35,689 nt of DNA from Rachicladosporium sp. CCFEE 5018 (GCA_002077045.2 KZ111166.1:211175-246863); one strand, 5' to 3'. Positions 1-10,334 are shown, counted from the stretch's first letter. Program-made: numbers and translations. Notes: generated by a model from the sequence alone, not told the origin.

Positions 1-601
1 TTACCCTTGTTTGGGCTTGTGATCACCGCTGGCGCTCCATACCAAGCGGAGCAAGGATCGTGGTCTCGCACAGTATACTGAATCACATGTCAGTCATCGT
101 ACCGGCGAAGCATGACGAGTGATCGACTGACCGCAGTGTGCGCAATCTTCTGCCAAATGCACACTGTGTCGCCTGGTCCACCGTTACATTCGTAAGAGTT
201 CCCGGTGGTCCAGCTCTCCTCGACGCCGAATCCGCCGTCGACCCATCCCAGAATGTCACGGCCGAAGGTGAAGCCGACCGTGAACGACTTTGAGTTCTGC
301 TGGCCGACGGTGCAGCCGTTCTCCTGGTCGCAGGTGATGGTTTCCTGTGCTCCGAGTCAGTTGACGCCAGCGTAGTCTCGATTCTCGCAAGGACGTACGC
401 TGAGCTGCTTGTGCAGATAATTTTGGTGAGGATTGCCGTGTCCGACAAGTTCAGTTCTTGCGTAGCAGTTCGACAACTGGCGTGCTTCGAGGCTCGTCGT
501 ATTGCCGTTCACGTCGAGCGCGGTGGAGGCTGGTCGGGCTAAGGTATAGCCGACCATGGTAACATCATGATAGAGCCGAGCATAGAACGCAAAGATGGCA
601 T
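1..601 (-). pseudogene. Secreted Cys-containing protein, frameshifted signal peptide, 3' end cut by unit edge
   Basis: Exons are 399-601, 132-344 and 1-77. The introns are 345-398 and 78-131, both 54 bp; the first has a GTACGT donor and a CTGAC branch site. Against unit 2, one base is missing near 560, inside the signal-peptide coding region. The frame from the conserved ATG at 601 therefore hits a stop after about 20 codons. An ATG at 557 restores the mature frame but skips the hydrophobic core, so any product would probably not be secreted. The second intron donor is GTCAGT here and GTGAGT in unit 2. The mature part is otherwise open. I do not recognise a named domain. The gene runs off the left edge of the window at position 1. 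A sequencing error could also explain the missing base. Confidence 0.65.
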
Positions 602-1282
602 GTTCGCGGTATGGTGAGGAGGTTGCTAGAGTGACTGACTTCTGTTGTGGTCTCTGTGTGTTGTGTTCCGCTTTCTGGGTGAGTTCGCTTTCTTGGTCGA
701 CATGGTCCCTCTATATACCATCTCTCTCGTACAGCGTCATACACCACACTGCCCTCGATGCTCGCACTGCCTGTGCGCGTTGCCCGCCTTTCTGCATCAT
801 GCTGCTCCTCCTGCTTGCACTGCCCTTTCTCTGCTGTGATTCCGTCAGTGAGCGACATCACTCTGGGCCCAAGGTTGCCTCAGAAAAGGCCAGGCTACAC
901 GGCGACCGCAAAGCGGTGCACACTCCCCAGATTTCCAGTCTGCAAGGCTCGTTGGCGATTGCTGCTATTTCTGGCAAACGTCTCGAGTAACGCTGCATAT
1001 CGAGGTAGGCCACATATTCTGCGGGTAGAAGGATAACCGACTCGAGGGTGGAATCGCATAAGGCTGAAACTCTATCTCGGCGTCAGAGATCTATATATAC
1101 TCATGAGGGCGTACAAGGCTGTACGCTTTTAGCTCACCATGTAAGTCACCTCGTCACGTTGATACGCTGCATCTGACTCCTCGTAGGTGTTGTGGTGGCG
1201 CAGGCGATCCCGGTCGTCAGGAACCAGCGGAAGAACTTCGTGCAATGTTACACGATGTTCACAGCGACTGCCGTTTGATCGT
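602..1282. other. Intergenic region, 681 bp
   Basis: This lies between the 5' end of the secreted-protein gene and the 3' end of the Rad51/XRCC2-like gene. It holds the minus-strand TATA-like box at 711-719 and a plus-strand TATATATA at 1092-1099. The latter is followed by an intron-like GTAAGT...CTGAC...TAG block (1141-1186). No open frame here evolves like a gene between the two units. Confidence 0.6.
711..719 (-). promoter_or_regulatory. TATA-like box for the secreted-protein gene
   Basis: On the minus strand a TATATAG motif lies about 110 bp upstream of the ATG at 601. It is kept at the equivalent place in unit 2 (about 18609-18617). Inferred from position and conservation only. Confidence 0.45.
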
Positions 1283-2388
1283 TTACTCAGCCGTCGTCTC
1301 GGCCGCGTTCAGTGGCCCGAACTCCCACCCCAGGCTCTCGTCACTCAGCCTCTCCAGCGTCCTCAGATCCATGCCCCACTCATTCACCTGAGCTGCGTAC
1401 CTCGTGTCCTCCACAGCAGCCAAACGATCCGCAGCCTCGCGCAAAGCCTCCTGCACGCTCAGCGAAGCAGGGAACTTCCTCACTTGTTGCCGTTGGACTA
1501 TGATCTTTAGTGTGGGAAGATTGGAAAGCGGCAGCGGCAAAGAAGGGCGGAGTGCGCGGACCAAGCTATACGCTTGTTGAGACTGCTGACTTGGTACAGG
1601 GTGCATGTTCGACGTAGTGAGTATCACTGGGCTATTAAGCCGGAGACTCGCGGTCTTCAGTGCAGCAGTAAGTTGGGCGTAGGTCGCTGCAGCTTCGGGT
1701 GGAGGGGACGAGTTGGTTGTGCGCGCGAAGGTGATGTCTTCCTCCGTCGCGCGAGCCTGCCAGTAGAATGAAGATGCTGGGGTCAAGGCTATGAATGCTA
1801 GCCGACGGTTCTGCGACGCATAGACGGTGTGCAGAAGGTAGGCGGGAAGCTCGCGCAGTGTGGCGATCGTGGATGCCAGTGATTGAGGGCGGAAGACATG
1901 GACGTGATTAAGAGCCGAAGCGACGATGTCATCGCGCTCGGTATCGTCGAGAGCGTCTGATACGCCCTTGAGACCTGCGTAGAGCTGTCTTGCAAGTTGG
2001 CTAGCGGAGAGCGTCCCGTCGAGATCGAATAACGCCACGCAAGCGTGAGATCCGCCGTGCGAGCTTGGGAGCACAGCACAGGCGACGAGATGGAGTAGCA
2101 GTTGACTCAACCCATCACCAGGTGCTGGAGAGTTGATCTCGAGCATTGGGTGGAAAGCGGTAGACTTCGTAGCTTGTCGTAGTGTGTCTTGCATAACATC
2201 CACCATTCGATCGAGCGATGGTGAGTTGAACACGACATCGTCGTTCTTCGTCTGTGTTCGTAATTCGCGTAGCAGCTGTAGGCAGAATTAGCATACGTAG
2301 CAAAAGCTAATAGTATGAACGGACTGACTTCATCAAGCCCCATCTCCTCCACCTCCATAAGCAGGTTCTTCCCCAGAACATCAGCCAT
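1283..2388 (-). CDS. Rad51-like / XRCC2-like recombination protein
   Basis: Two exons, 2329-2388 (20 codons) and 1283-2275, with a 53 bp intron (2276-2328, donor GTCAGT), give about 350 aa. The layout matches fungal XRCC2-type members of the Rad51 family: a P-loop-like stretch (about residues 67-78), HVFRPQS (about 146-152), and a beta-strand followed by SSFYWQ (about 179-193). Known relatives act in homologous recombination with Rad51. The Walker A region reads GDGLSQ, with no GK(S/T). The Walker B position reads ALTPAS where relatives carry an Asp, so nucleotide binding is doubtful. XRCC2 is reported to work without ATP binding, so loss of function does not follow. It is divergent from SOM1, with 107 bp between the start codons. 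The family call is from recall of the motif pattern, and another RecA-like subgroup is possible. Confidence 0.65.
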
Positions 2389-2495
2389 TATCTCCGACTC
2401 AAGATCATCGCATCATCTCATGGCCTCCCACTCATAATCCTCGGGCGTGCAAACGACACCAGCGTCGCCGTAGGCACGCTGCTGGTGGCGAAGCG
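2389..2495. promoter_or_regulatory. Shared divergent promoter, XRCC2-like / SOM1
   Basis: The 107 bp between two divergent start codons must hold both core promoters and 5' leaders. The corresponding 20286-20392 is the same length. I see no clear TATA box. The role is inferred from gene arrangement. Confidence 0.5.
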
Positions 2496-2827
2496 ATGGC
2501 GCCTCTCACCGTCGCCTTCCCACCCTCAAAACTCGAAGAGCAGATCCAATATCTACCGAACGGTAGACGACGAAAGCAGCCCGTGAACCTGAAGGAGTGC
2601 GAGCTCAAAGAGCTGGTCCAGTATAAGTGCGATCTCGACGGCCCGAAGGAAGATCCGAAGTCGAAAGTGCAGTGCGAGCCGATTTTGAGATTGTTCAGGA
2701 AGTGAGTGTGGCCGTACTTACATGCATAGCGGAGGCAACGCAAGCATCTGCGTGAGATCTGACCGAAGACAGATGTGCGAATGGTTTGACAGTTGAGACT
2801 ACTAGTTGGGAGGCCGAAGATTGCTGA
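2496..2827 (+). CDS. SOM1: SOM1, mitochondrial inner membrane peptidase complex subunit
   Basis: Exons 2496-2701 and 2773-2827 flank a 71 bp intron (GTGAGT donor, CTGAC branch, CAG acceptor), giving 86 aa. Splicing is required: the unspliced frame stops just after LFRK, whereas the spliced product continues as RKCANGLTVETTSWE. The features of fungal Som1 are present: an ECELKELVQYKC core, a CEPILRLFR segment and the terminal GLTVET.SWE signature. Som1 associates with the Imp1/Imp2 inner membrane peptidase that matures proteins sorted to the intermembrane space. Between units only about two residues change, so it is under strong constraint. The start is the first ATG, and the length is usual for the family. 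Confidence 0.88.
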
Positions 2828-3025
2828 GGTGAGGTTGGCAGTCAAGGACGTATCACGTGCTCGAATGTGTAAGAAGAAGGCAGCAGTAAGAATGCTTTTC
2901 ACAGGTCATGACAGCGACGATATGTTGCCATTCACATTCTGAGGGTATCAAATCGCCACCAACGCCACGCTAAAAGTCCCATGATGGTCCAGAGCCGTCT
3001 CCAGCTTCAAACCAAGCCCACGCTC

Positions 3026-3907
3026 TCACTTCGCACCACTTCGCCAGCTTCTCACTCCCGCATTGACTACCACCCGCTCCTCCAAAGCGTTCAGGGCGGA
3101 CGCTGCCTGCACACCGTCGATCGCCAGTACGTCTCCATCTTCCTTCGCCGCTCCAACGTCACCCAGCAGATCATCCAGCATCATCTCAGCCGCTGGCCGC
3201 TTCTTTCCCGCCACCACTATACCACTCCCTCTGCTCTTGCCCACGCCTGCCAACGCATTACCGCTCCGCCGTTTCCTGTCTGCCTTGATCGCACTTGCTT
3301 TCGCAGCAGCTGCAAGCTTCCTCAATGCGCCCTCTGCCAGCATCCCTTCTTCTGTAGCCTTCTCCCTCATCTTCCGCGCGTCTGTCTCGCGACTTGCGAA
3401 GACTGGTGTACTTTTCCAGGCGTGTTGAGAAGGCAGTGAAGGAAAGTGGGGTGGGACGTAGGCTGGCGGCCTCTCGATGAGAGGCTGAAGCAGGCTAGAG
3501 AAGTCCGGTGCTGTCGCTGGCGCAGGCGAAGGATCAAGTAAGGGCGGGTAGGAGATCGGCTCCGGGAGAGCCGACTTCATGTAGTCGTGTAGCTGAGCTG
3601 GCGATCGCGTGCCTCCCACCCGCGACAAGGCCCAAGAGAAGTCCGTGGCTGTGGGAGTGGCACGCCGCTGCGCGTCCATGCCTTCCCGTACATCCGTCAA
3701 AATACTGAGCATGTACTCTTCGACAAGCCCGCGGAACATCTCGAGCGCGGTTGAATCTGCGCCATCAAAGCCCGCCAGAGTGAGATTGGCTGTGATGCTT
3801 TTTAGGAGCTGTTGCTCTGCTACCGCCGGATCTTGAGGCGTAAGCTCGGTGTTGTTGGGCAGATGTTGGACATGTCGCATTCGCCGGCGTACAATAGTGC
3901 GTGCCAT
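3026..3907 (-). CDS. TAF8: TAF8, TFIID subunit
   Basis: A single exon of 293 aa. Residues about 30-100 form a bromo-associated histone fold (an LLKSITANLTLAGF helix, then an MFRGLVEEYMLSIL helix, then the ATPTATDFSWAL region). Residues about 160-205 match the TAF8 C-terminal domain: a VPPHFPSLPSQHAWK segment, then RETDARKMREKA and a LAEGALRKL stretch. TAF8 pairs with TAF10 through its histone fold and helps assemble TFIID in the nucleus. The tail is Ala/Lys-rich with basic patches and ends in an acidic segment. The start is the ATG at 3907. The frame stays open upstream through a serine run, but only to a GTG, so I do not use it. Convergent with SOM1, 198 bp between stops. Confidence 0.87.
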   Translation of the reverse strand: MARTIVRRRMRHVQHLPNNTELTPQDPAVAEQQLLKSITANLTLAGFDGADSTALEMFRGLVEEYMLSILTDVREGMDAQRRATPTATDFSWALSRVGGTRSPAQLHDYMKSALPEPISYPPLLDPSPAPATAPDFSSLLQPLIERPPAYVPPHFPSLPSQHAWKSTPVFASRETDARKMREKATEEGMLAEGALRKLAAAAKASAIKADRKRRSGNALAGVGKSRGSGIVVAGKKRPAAEMMLDDLLGDVGAAKEDGDVLAIDGVQAASALNALEERVVVNAGVRSWRSGAK

Positions 3908-4646
3908 GCTTGATGATGATAAAGTGCTGCTCTGCCTGCCCACAGGCGTAGTCTTGCTGCTGTCGCCTCCGACGAGGATGCTAAGTGTTCATGATGTTGT
4001 GAATCATGTATCACAAGTGAAGGTTCGGTGAGGCGCCAGGACGGGGACAGAAGAACGCTGCAGCCCTCATGCATGTATCGCATGCGCCAGGTCTCCAGGG
4101 CATCTCACACTTTAGATACGCTGGTTCACCATGTCATTCGAATGGAGCATGTGAAGTGAATGTGACTAAGCATTGATGATCACGTGCGCCTCAGTCGCCC
4201 CTTCCGCGGTCTACAGCTTGGCACGCTGGTTCCACTTCACCTCTCCGCGTCTTGGACCTCAACCCTGATGGTCGTTCAAGGTCACAATCTTCATGCAACG
4301 ACGGCGCAGATTGCATTTCACGGGAAAGTCACGTCGCTCTCGTCGACTAGCATACAACCTACGAGGGAGTCTCCTCTGCCAAAGCACCGCAATGGAATGA
4401 GTTCTCGGCGCACTGTCGCGTCGTCTTGGTCTGCCCAGCATTGGCGTCTCCTGGAGTCTTGACGACGATGGTTCTCAACAGATAAGTTGCCTCGCTGCTG
4501 TCTCCGCAGTGTTCAGTCTCATCGTCGTTCAGTCCGTCTGCTCTGCTTCTGCTCTTGCTCGTCTTTCCTTGTCGCAGTCCATTCCCTTCGTCGACAAATC
4601 CGACACATATAGTTTCGGTTCTATGAATCCAGAGCCTAATTTCACG
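3908..4646. promoter_or_regulatory. Intergenic region between TAF8 and GH72, 739 bp
   Basis: Divergent upstream regions of TAF8 and the GH72 gene. The last 150 bp before the GH72 start are pyrimidine-rich (many CTTC/TCGTC runs), common ahead of well-expressed fungal genes. A CACGTG lies near 4181-4186 but is CACATG in unit 2. A 65 bp stretch (4228-4292) is absent from unit 2. No coding potential is shared between the copies. Confidence 0.5.
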
Positions 4647-6164
4647 ATGAAGTCCGTTTCAGCAGCCGTTGCAGCAATCTCTCTGCTCGCTTCCGGTACT
4701 CTCGCTGGTGTTCAGCGTCGCCAGCAAGGTAGCTTGCAAGCAGTCAGTACCGCCAATCTGGTCCCAACACACACTGGAAATTGACAGTCCTAGGTCACAA
4801 CCCGAGGCAACGCATTCTACCGAGGGGACGAGCGCTTCTACATTCGTGGTGTAGCGTATCAGCCAGGTGGCGCAGCAGACGCCCAGGATCCATTGCTGGA
4901 TCTGGACACCCTTCGCAACGATGTTGCAAACTTCCAAGAGCTAGGAATCAACACTATCCGCACATACACAATCGATAACAGCGCCAATCACGATGAGGCT
5001 ATGGCACTGCTTGACAACGCTGGGATATCTTGCACTTGATGCTAACACACCTCTCTACTCGCTGAATCGGGAGAACTTGGCTTCTCTACACGCCAGCTAC
5101 AACGAGGTGTACCTGCAGTCTGTCTTTGCAACAGTCGACGCCTTCGCCGGATACAGTGAGTGAACTCTTTCAGCGGTGTGCGGTGTTTCAAATGAGCTGA
5201 CAGGGATGCAGACAACCTTCTCCTCTTCTTCAGCGCCAATGAAGTCATCAATGCTGCCAACAACACCAACGCAGCACCCTACATCAAAGCTGTCACTCGT
5301 GACATGAAGCGCTACATCGGCGCTCAGGCCAATCGACAAATCCCTGTCGGCTACTCGAGCGCAGACATCGCCGAGAACATCGAAAACCAAGCCCTCTATT
5401 TCGCCTGCGGCAATGATACCAACGCTCGGTCAGACTTTTTTGCCTTCAACGATTACAGCTGGTGCTCTCCTTCCACCTTTCAGCAATCAGGCTGGGACCA
5501 GAAAGTCGAGACCTACAGTGACTACCCTCTGCCGCTCTTCTTGAGCGAATATGGATGCATCCAGAACACGCGTGATTGGGGTGAGGTTGCAGCACTATAC
5601 TCTCAGAACATGACCGGGGTATACTCTGGCGGTCTTGCATACGAGTACACTTTGGAATCGAATGGCTATGGATTGGTGAGCCTGTCTGGTGGCTCCGCCC
5701 AGCCCAACGCCGATTTCCAAACCCTCAAGTCGGCTTTCTCCGCAACACCTAATCCCTCTGGTGACGGCGGCGCACGCACAGATGACTCGACCGTCCCCGC
5801 ATGTCCAGCCGGCAGCGACGACTGGGAGGTAACAGCCGAGGCTCTTCCTGAGATTCCAGAAGGCGCTGTGCAGTATATCACGAACGGTGCAGGTACTGGA
5901 CCAGGGCTGTCGAATCGCGATGGCAGCCAGTGGGCTGGCACGCCAAGCACGACTTCGCCGGATTTGAGCAATGGTACGACTACAAGTGAGGACACAAGCA
6001 ACCCTAATGCCTCGTCGGGCTCGAGTACCGGCACAAGCACGGGGAGCGGCGCAAGTGCCTCGGCCAGCGGCTCTGCTGCAGCGGATAGCGGAGCTGGCAG
6101 CGTGAGAGCTACGTTTGGAGGCGTCGTTGCGGCTTCTCTTGCTGGGTTGGCAATACTGCTTTAG
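4647..6164 (+). pseudogene. GH72 beta-1,3-glucanosyltransferase (Gel/Gas type), frameshifted copy
   Basis: Exons 4647-4742, 4794-5155 and 5212-6164; introns of 51 bp (donor GTCAGT) and 56 bp (donor GTGAGT). Two bases are missing around 5025-5029 relative to unit 2. The frame then meets TGA at 5037-5039 after about 113 codons, before either catalytic glutamate. Everything downstream remains readable in the unit 2 frame: the SANEV acid/base motif, the LSEYGC nucleophile motif, the Ser/Thr-rich stalk and the hydrophobic GPI-type tail. This suggests recent inactivation or a base-calling error. An upstream in-frame ATG at 4623 is absent from unit 2, so 4647 is preferred. Function is described under the unit 2 copy. 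Confidence 0.8.
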
Positions 6165-7468
6165 ACGGTGGCTCATGACTCAGCTTGGGGTATGTAGGAG
6201 ATTATAGACGGGAGCATAGCGTTTGCAGTTGTATCACTTTCAGCGAAGCGAACATGTACATGATTGGTCGCTGATCCGATACGCTTCCTTGTTTTGCGAC
6301 AGGTTCGTGATACTGACTCGTGAATGTAATGGCGACATGTTCAAGTTCGCTCGTGCCATACGTTCGCGCCAGCTAGTGGGGGAGGGGCTGACTTTGTCTC
6401 ACCCCCACATTCTCCGCATTCGCATGAATCGACCTTTAACTGCTCGACATGCCGGGTGGTTGGCTGAATCTGAAACGCTGCCTCGGAACTCGCATGGGCA
6501 TCGCTTGTACCTACTCATCACAACGGTCGCGCGGACGACCTCTGCGGGCTTCGTGGCCCGTCGCGCGAGCTTTGCGTCATCTTCTCGACGGCGATAGGAG
6601 CAGGCTACCTTTCAGTCCGCCCGATTGGACGCTCGAGATCTTCTCTGGCGATGAGATCGTCTCTGATGGAGTACTCGCCGCTGTGGTATCCCTCGATCTA
6701 GGCAACGTCCATCAAAACAGTCAGTTATCCCGCCACTGGCCAAGTATTTCGTCGTGCAGCTGGAACATGTCGGCCCCAGCCAAGATCAGCTAAGGAGAGT
6801 CATGAACCATGTGGCAACGCCACAATCAGCCCTGCGTTACAGATCGCGAACATGGATCAACCTCGCTTGCAAAAATATGGCGATTTGAAAAGGCTAAACT
6901 CAATGTTCATAGCAGAACTGCAGTGTTCCCGTAGCCCCGGCTTCGTCAAAGCAGGGCATCGCCAATGGTCACACAGCATCTGCATGCAATGCAGGGCGCA
7001 GATTCATCACAACTACATGTACAAACGGGAAGGTTCATCGGCATGCCTTGCGTCAGGCACCGAATCGGCTCCCTCGAGTCAGCCGTGATACTTCGCTTCC
7101 CTCTTTGAAGCCCGGAACCGGCTATGCGTGAGACCATACCGCATTGCTCGAATCTTGCATTCTCGTTAGCAATGCCATTCGACACTTAGCCGTAGCTCGG
7201 CTGCGGCATCGCATGCCCGCTGCGACTTGCAACTCTGACGTGCGCCACCAGTCCGAGTGTCCTCGGCACTAGAGAGTAGGTCTTGGTCGTACATACACGG
7301 GAGCTTCACGCTGCGGGCGGTGCCACCTTACAGCAGGCTTACTTGTGTACTGCACCTCTTCAGCTTTCGATCACAGTGAGCAGACATTCCCATTCGCCCA
7401 TCTCGGCAGCTCTTGCGACTTCCTCTCGACTTCGTATTGCGGCTGAATCAGAGCGCGCTGGAACGTTC
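6165..7468. other. Intergenic region, 1.3 kb, no gene seen
   Basis: Lies between the GH72 stop and the rhodopsin-domain start. Unit 2 keeps it at similar length (23999-25312) with scattered substitutions and small indels that break open frames. I see no tRNA fold, repeat array or transposon feature. A 78-codon frame at 6852-7088 is open in both units, but its differences are mostly amino-acid changing, so I do not call it. Confidence 0.55.
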
Positions 7469-8782
7469 ATGACCTTACAACTGAGGCCCGACGAGGCTTT
7501 CGGGCATGCCAACATCGTCCAACCACCTCTGAGTGCCGTTGCGACCTGGCCGAAAGCCCAGTATGAGAATGGCGTGAGGAGGACTTGGTTACCGGCTTAT
7601 GCAATCACGTTACTGGTACTCAGCACGACACTGGTCTGTTTGCGCATTGGCTTGCGGGCGAGGAAACAGGGTGGAGGACTCGGACTAGACGATGTACGCT
7701 TTGATTCTGGCGGTGATGTCGACCAGTGAGTTAGACTGACACCTTTCAGGCTTTCCTCATACCAGGATGGCTCATATTGGTGGGCATGACAGTGACTGCG
7801 TGTTTGGCGTCAGGGTATGGCTTTGTGGATAGGCACATATGGGACCTGCGAATCGATGACTATTGGCGGGATGCATTGGTAAGTCTTCGCCCCGAGGTCC
7901 CTCTCTTGGATTAGCATTACTGACTCCCACAGAACGCTTGGGTTGGACAGATCCTTTTCGTCATCGGAACTTGCTGTGTACGAGTATCGATCCTATTCTT
8001 CGTGAGTACCACCAACATTCCAACCGCCACCGCGAGTCTGACTCGGTTACGCTCAGTACCGCCGCCTCACGAAAGGCACATTCAAGCGCCGCTGGCACTA
8101 TGCGTTATGGCTAGCCATCGGCTTTACCATGACATACTCCATTGCCATCATCTTCCTGCTCATCTTCGGCTGCGCGCCCACTGAAGCGTACTGGATGGGG
8201 TTTAATTTCGGCTACAAGAAACCCTGGACTTGCAAGGACATGCGATGGTCCAACTGGCTGGCTGGTTGTCTGGCGCTGATCAGCGACGCCTACTCAATCT
8301 GTCTGCCAGCATTGATGCTATGGCCGCTGGAACTGCCAAAACGGCAGAAGCTGGGCTTGATGGCGATCTTTGCAACAAGTTCGCTGACTATCATTGCTGC
8401 GGGGATGAGGACGCATGCATTGATCAATCTGGGCAGGGACTACGACGTGTCATGGAACGGCTTCGATATCTACATCTGGAGTCTGCTGGAATACAACCTT
8501 GGCATCATGTGCGCGTGCGCGCCCTCATTACGGGCACTGTTCAGAGCATACTTCAGCTGGCATTCCAGATATGTGAGCGATATAACAGGGACGGGCACCT
8601 CCGAGACTGTGAGAAAAGTGAAGACGCCATCGATACCACTCGTTGCGAGGAGACCGACGATAGTGGAGAGTCGATCGTCTAGCACAGACTCCGATACGCC
8701 CATTGTGAGTTCCGCAGAAGCGGAGATCAGGAAGACTGGGGAAGCGGTGTCGAGTAGGGAGGTGAGAATGGAAGCTTGCTAA
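7469..8782 (+). CDS. Fungal rhodopsin-domain (PTH11-like) seven-helix membrane protein
   Basis: Four exons: 7469-7693, 7750-7878, 7933-8001, 8057-8782. Introns are 56, 54 and 55 bp; all restore frame, and the product is 382 aa. Seven hydrophobic helices are visible, starting around AYAITLLVLS, FLIPGWLILV, WVGQILFVIG, LWLAIGFTMT, WLAGCLALIS, LMAIFATSSL and WSLLEYNLGI. Family marks include GLGLDD at the end of TM1 and a CxxxRWSNW-like motif (CKDMRWSNW) before TM5. This matches the large fungal rhodopsin-fold family that includes PTH11-like receptors. Ligand and signalling role cannot be told from sequence. The cytosolic tail (last ~80 aa) is rich in Ser/Thr and charged residues, suiting phosphorylation. 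The start is the first ATG after a frame that opens only on a non-ATG codon. Confidence 0.85.
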
Positions 8783-9246
8783 TATGAGATCACGACTTGC
8801 GAGCAGAAGTACAGAACGGGCAGGATCTCTACATGGACGAGAACTTGACCTGGAAGCACGCAGGGTCCATGACGCACTGCGGTCGCCAGTACGCAGAGCT
8901 GCGCACGCGTAGGCGGTTGCAGGAGACAAGTTTAATGACATTCGACCAATACCCATCAGTGACAGTACGAATAGGAGGCTTACTCCAGACCACGGAAAGC
9001 CAGGATCACTTGAGGACATGGATGCGTTTGGCTATACCACTAGACTGCACTCTAAAAAGCAGACCCAAGCGCCTTGTTGCCTTTGCGACGCTCCAGCCAG
9101 CCCACGCCCTTGCCCTCCCGATCCCAATTATGCGTGCGATGTGCCAGCCGGTCGCGCTTTCTTCATAACGTGAGTGCTCGTCAACCTCCCTGCCTCAATC
9201 GAGTGTTTCCATGCTCGCACTCACAGCTCCACAGCACGCAGGTTTG
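8783..9246. other. Intergenic region and left edge of the divergent island
   Basis: Convergent 3' ends of the rhodopsin-domain gene and SET-A. Similarity to unit 2 is clear to about 8900, patchy to about 8960, then lost. No gene seen. Confidence 0.55.
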
Positions 9247-10334
9247 TCAGAATCCCGCGACTCCCACTGTGCGCCTCAGCCGTGGAATCTCCCCCTTCTC
9301 CACAACAGCCAACAGCACCTCTCTGAGACTCATCCACTGCTTGTGCATTCGCGTCTCATGGCCATAGACAACGAGATATCCGGTCTTCTGTGCTATAGCC
9401 TCCGACTTCTGCGTCCACATCTTGACATTTTCGTAAAGACGTGGAGGAAGCACCTTCAGCCCCAAATCGTCGGCCATATAGACCAGGTTCGCAGCCGCGC
9501 GAGCATAGCTCACGATCGTCAGCGGTATGTGGAGACCCTCGGCGTCGAGCAAGATGGCAAGCATAAACTGATGTACCGTGTACCAGGCATTGTACTCCCG
9601 ATCTGGGAGCGCACTCAATTCTTCGGGGACGTCATCCCTGATGCGCAAGCCTTCGACAGTGATGGGATATTCTGTAGCCCGTACTGTGGGATTGTCTTCG
9701 AGACCATTGCGAAGCACGCGATTCATGAGATGGCGCTTGTCGCTGATCTCGCGCGCGGCTGGTGAAGAATTGCAAAGTTCGCACAAGCAGTCGTACTCCT
9801 TCAAGTACTTCTTGCGCCGTTCGAAAGACAGGGACGGATACTGCTCGTGATAGTTGTCGGCAATCTCCTCACCAGCGGCGATGTCTCTATGCGCGTATGC
9901 CCTGCGGGTACCCGAATCATCGCAGTAGACGCTCACCTGAGGTCTACAGGAGTGACTGAACATGCTGACCAGATCGTAGGCAGCCCCACTATGCCGCCAG
10001 GTCTCGGTGTTTGTGACGGTATGCTCATTCGATTTGAATTGCGAGAGAAGGGGCATAAAAAGTGGGATGGGCGGCAGCTCGTGCTTGTGATCCTCCATGA
10101 AGTGTCGCACTGCTGGCCTGCGCATTAGCGCATCGCGAAGTAATCGAACATCCCCTTGTCGTAGATGCTCTGTTGAGGATACGCTGACATCGTGTCTTAC
10201 GGTGTGCTGTCCCGGATCGGCGTGTCAATCGTGGATGATCGGGTCTCCGACGAGGATACAGGTGCCTACAAGCATGTCTTGTCGTACGAAGATGCTTAGA
10301 CCTGTGGACTCGGTATCATTGATCTCAACATGGT
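9247..10334 (-). pseudogene. SET-domain protein A, interrupted by an in-frame stop
   Basis: The core frame 9247-10125 continues upstream to 10334 with a single TGA at 10225-10227. Upstream of the stop are family residues (GLSIFVRQD, GTCILVGDP) in the same frame. Downstream are the SET core and the post-SET CxCxxC (CLCELC), then an alpha-helical C-terminal region (residues LLDAEG, SYARAA, WTQKSE). The usual NHSCxPN motif reads SHSCRPQ, so a cofactor- or knot-forming Asn is changed. A phase-compatible splice acceptor (CGCAG) ends at 10335, but I could not place exon 1 or a start codon. SMYD/SET5-like SET proteins methylate lysines, but activity here is doubtful. A 45 bp in-frame intron could remove the stop only with a poor GTCGGA donor. 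Positional partner is 27271-28512. Confidence 0.65.

Noticed and set aside
3908..3943. N-terminal extension of TAF8 with a serine run
   Set aside because: It begins only at a GTG. The first ATG starts at MARTIV in both copies, and the extension differs between them.
6852..7088. 78-codon frame open in both units (24694-24930 in unit 2)
   Set aside because: Nearly all differences between the copies change the amino acid, often radically. There is no sign of coding constraint and no recognisable feature.
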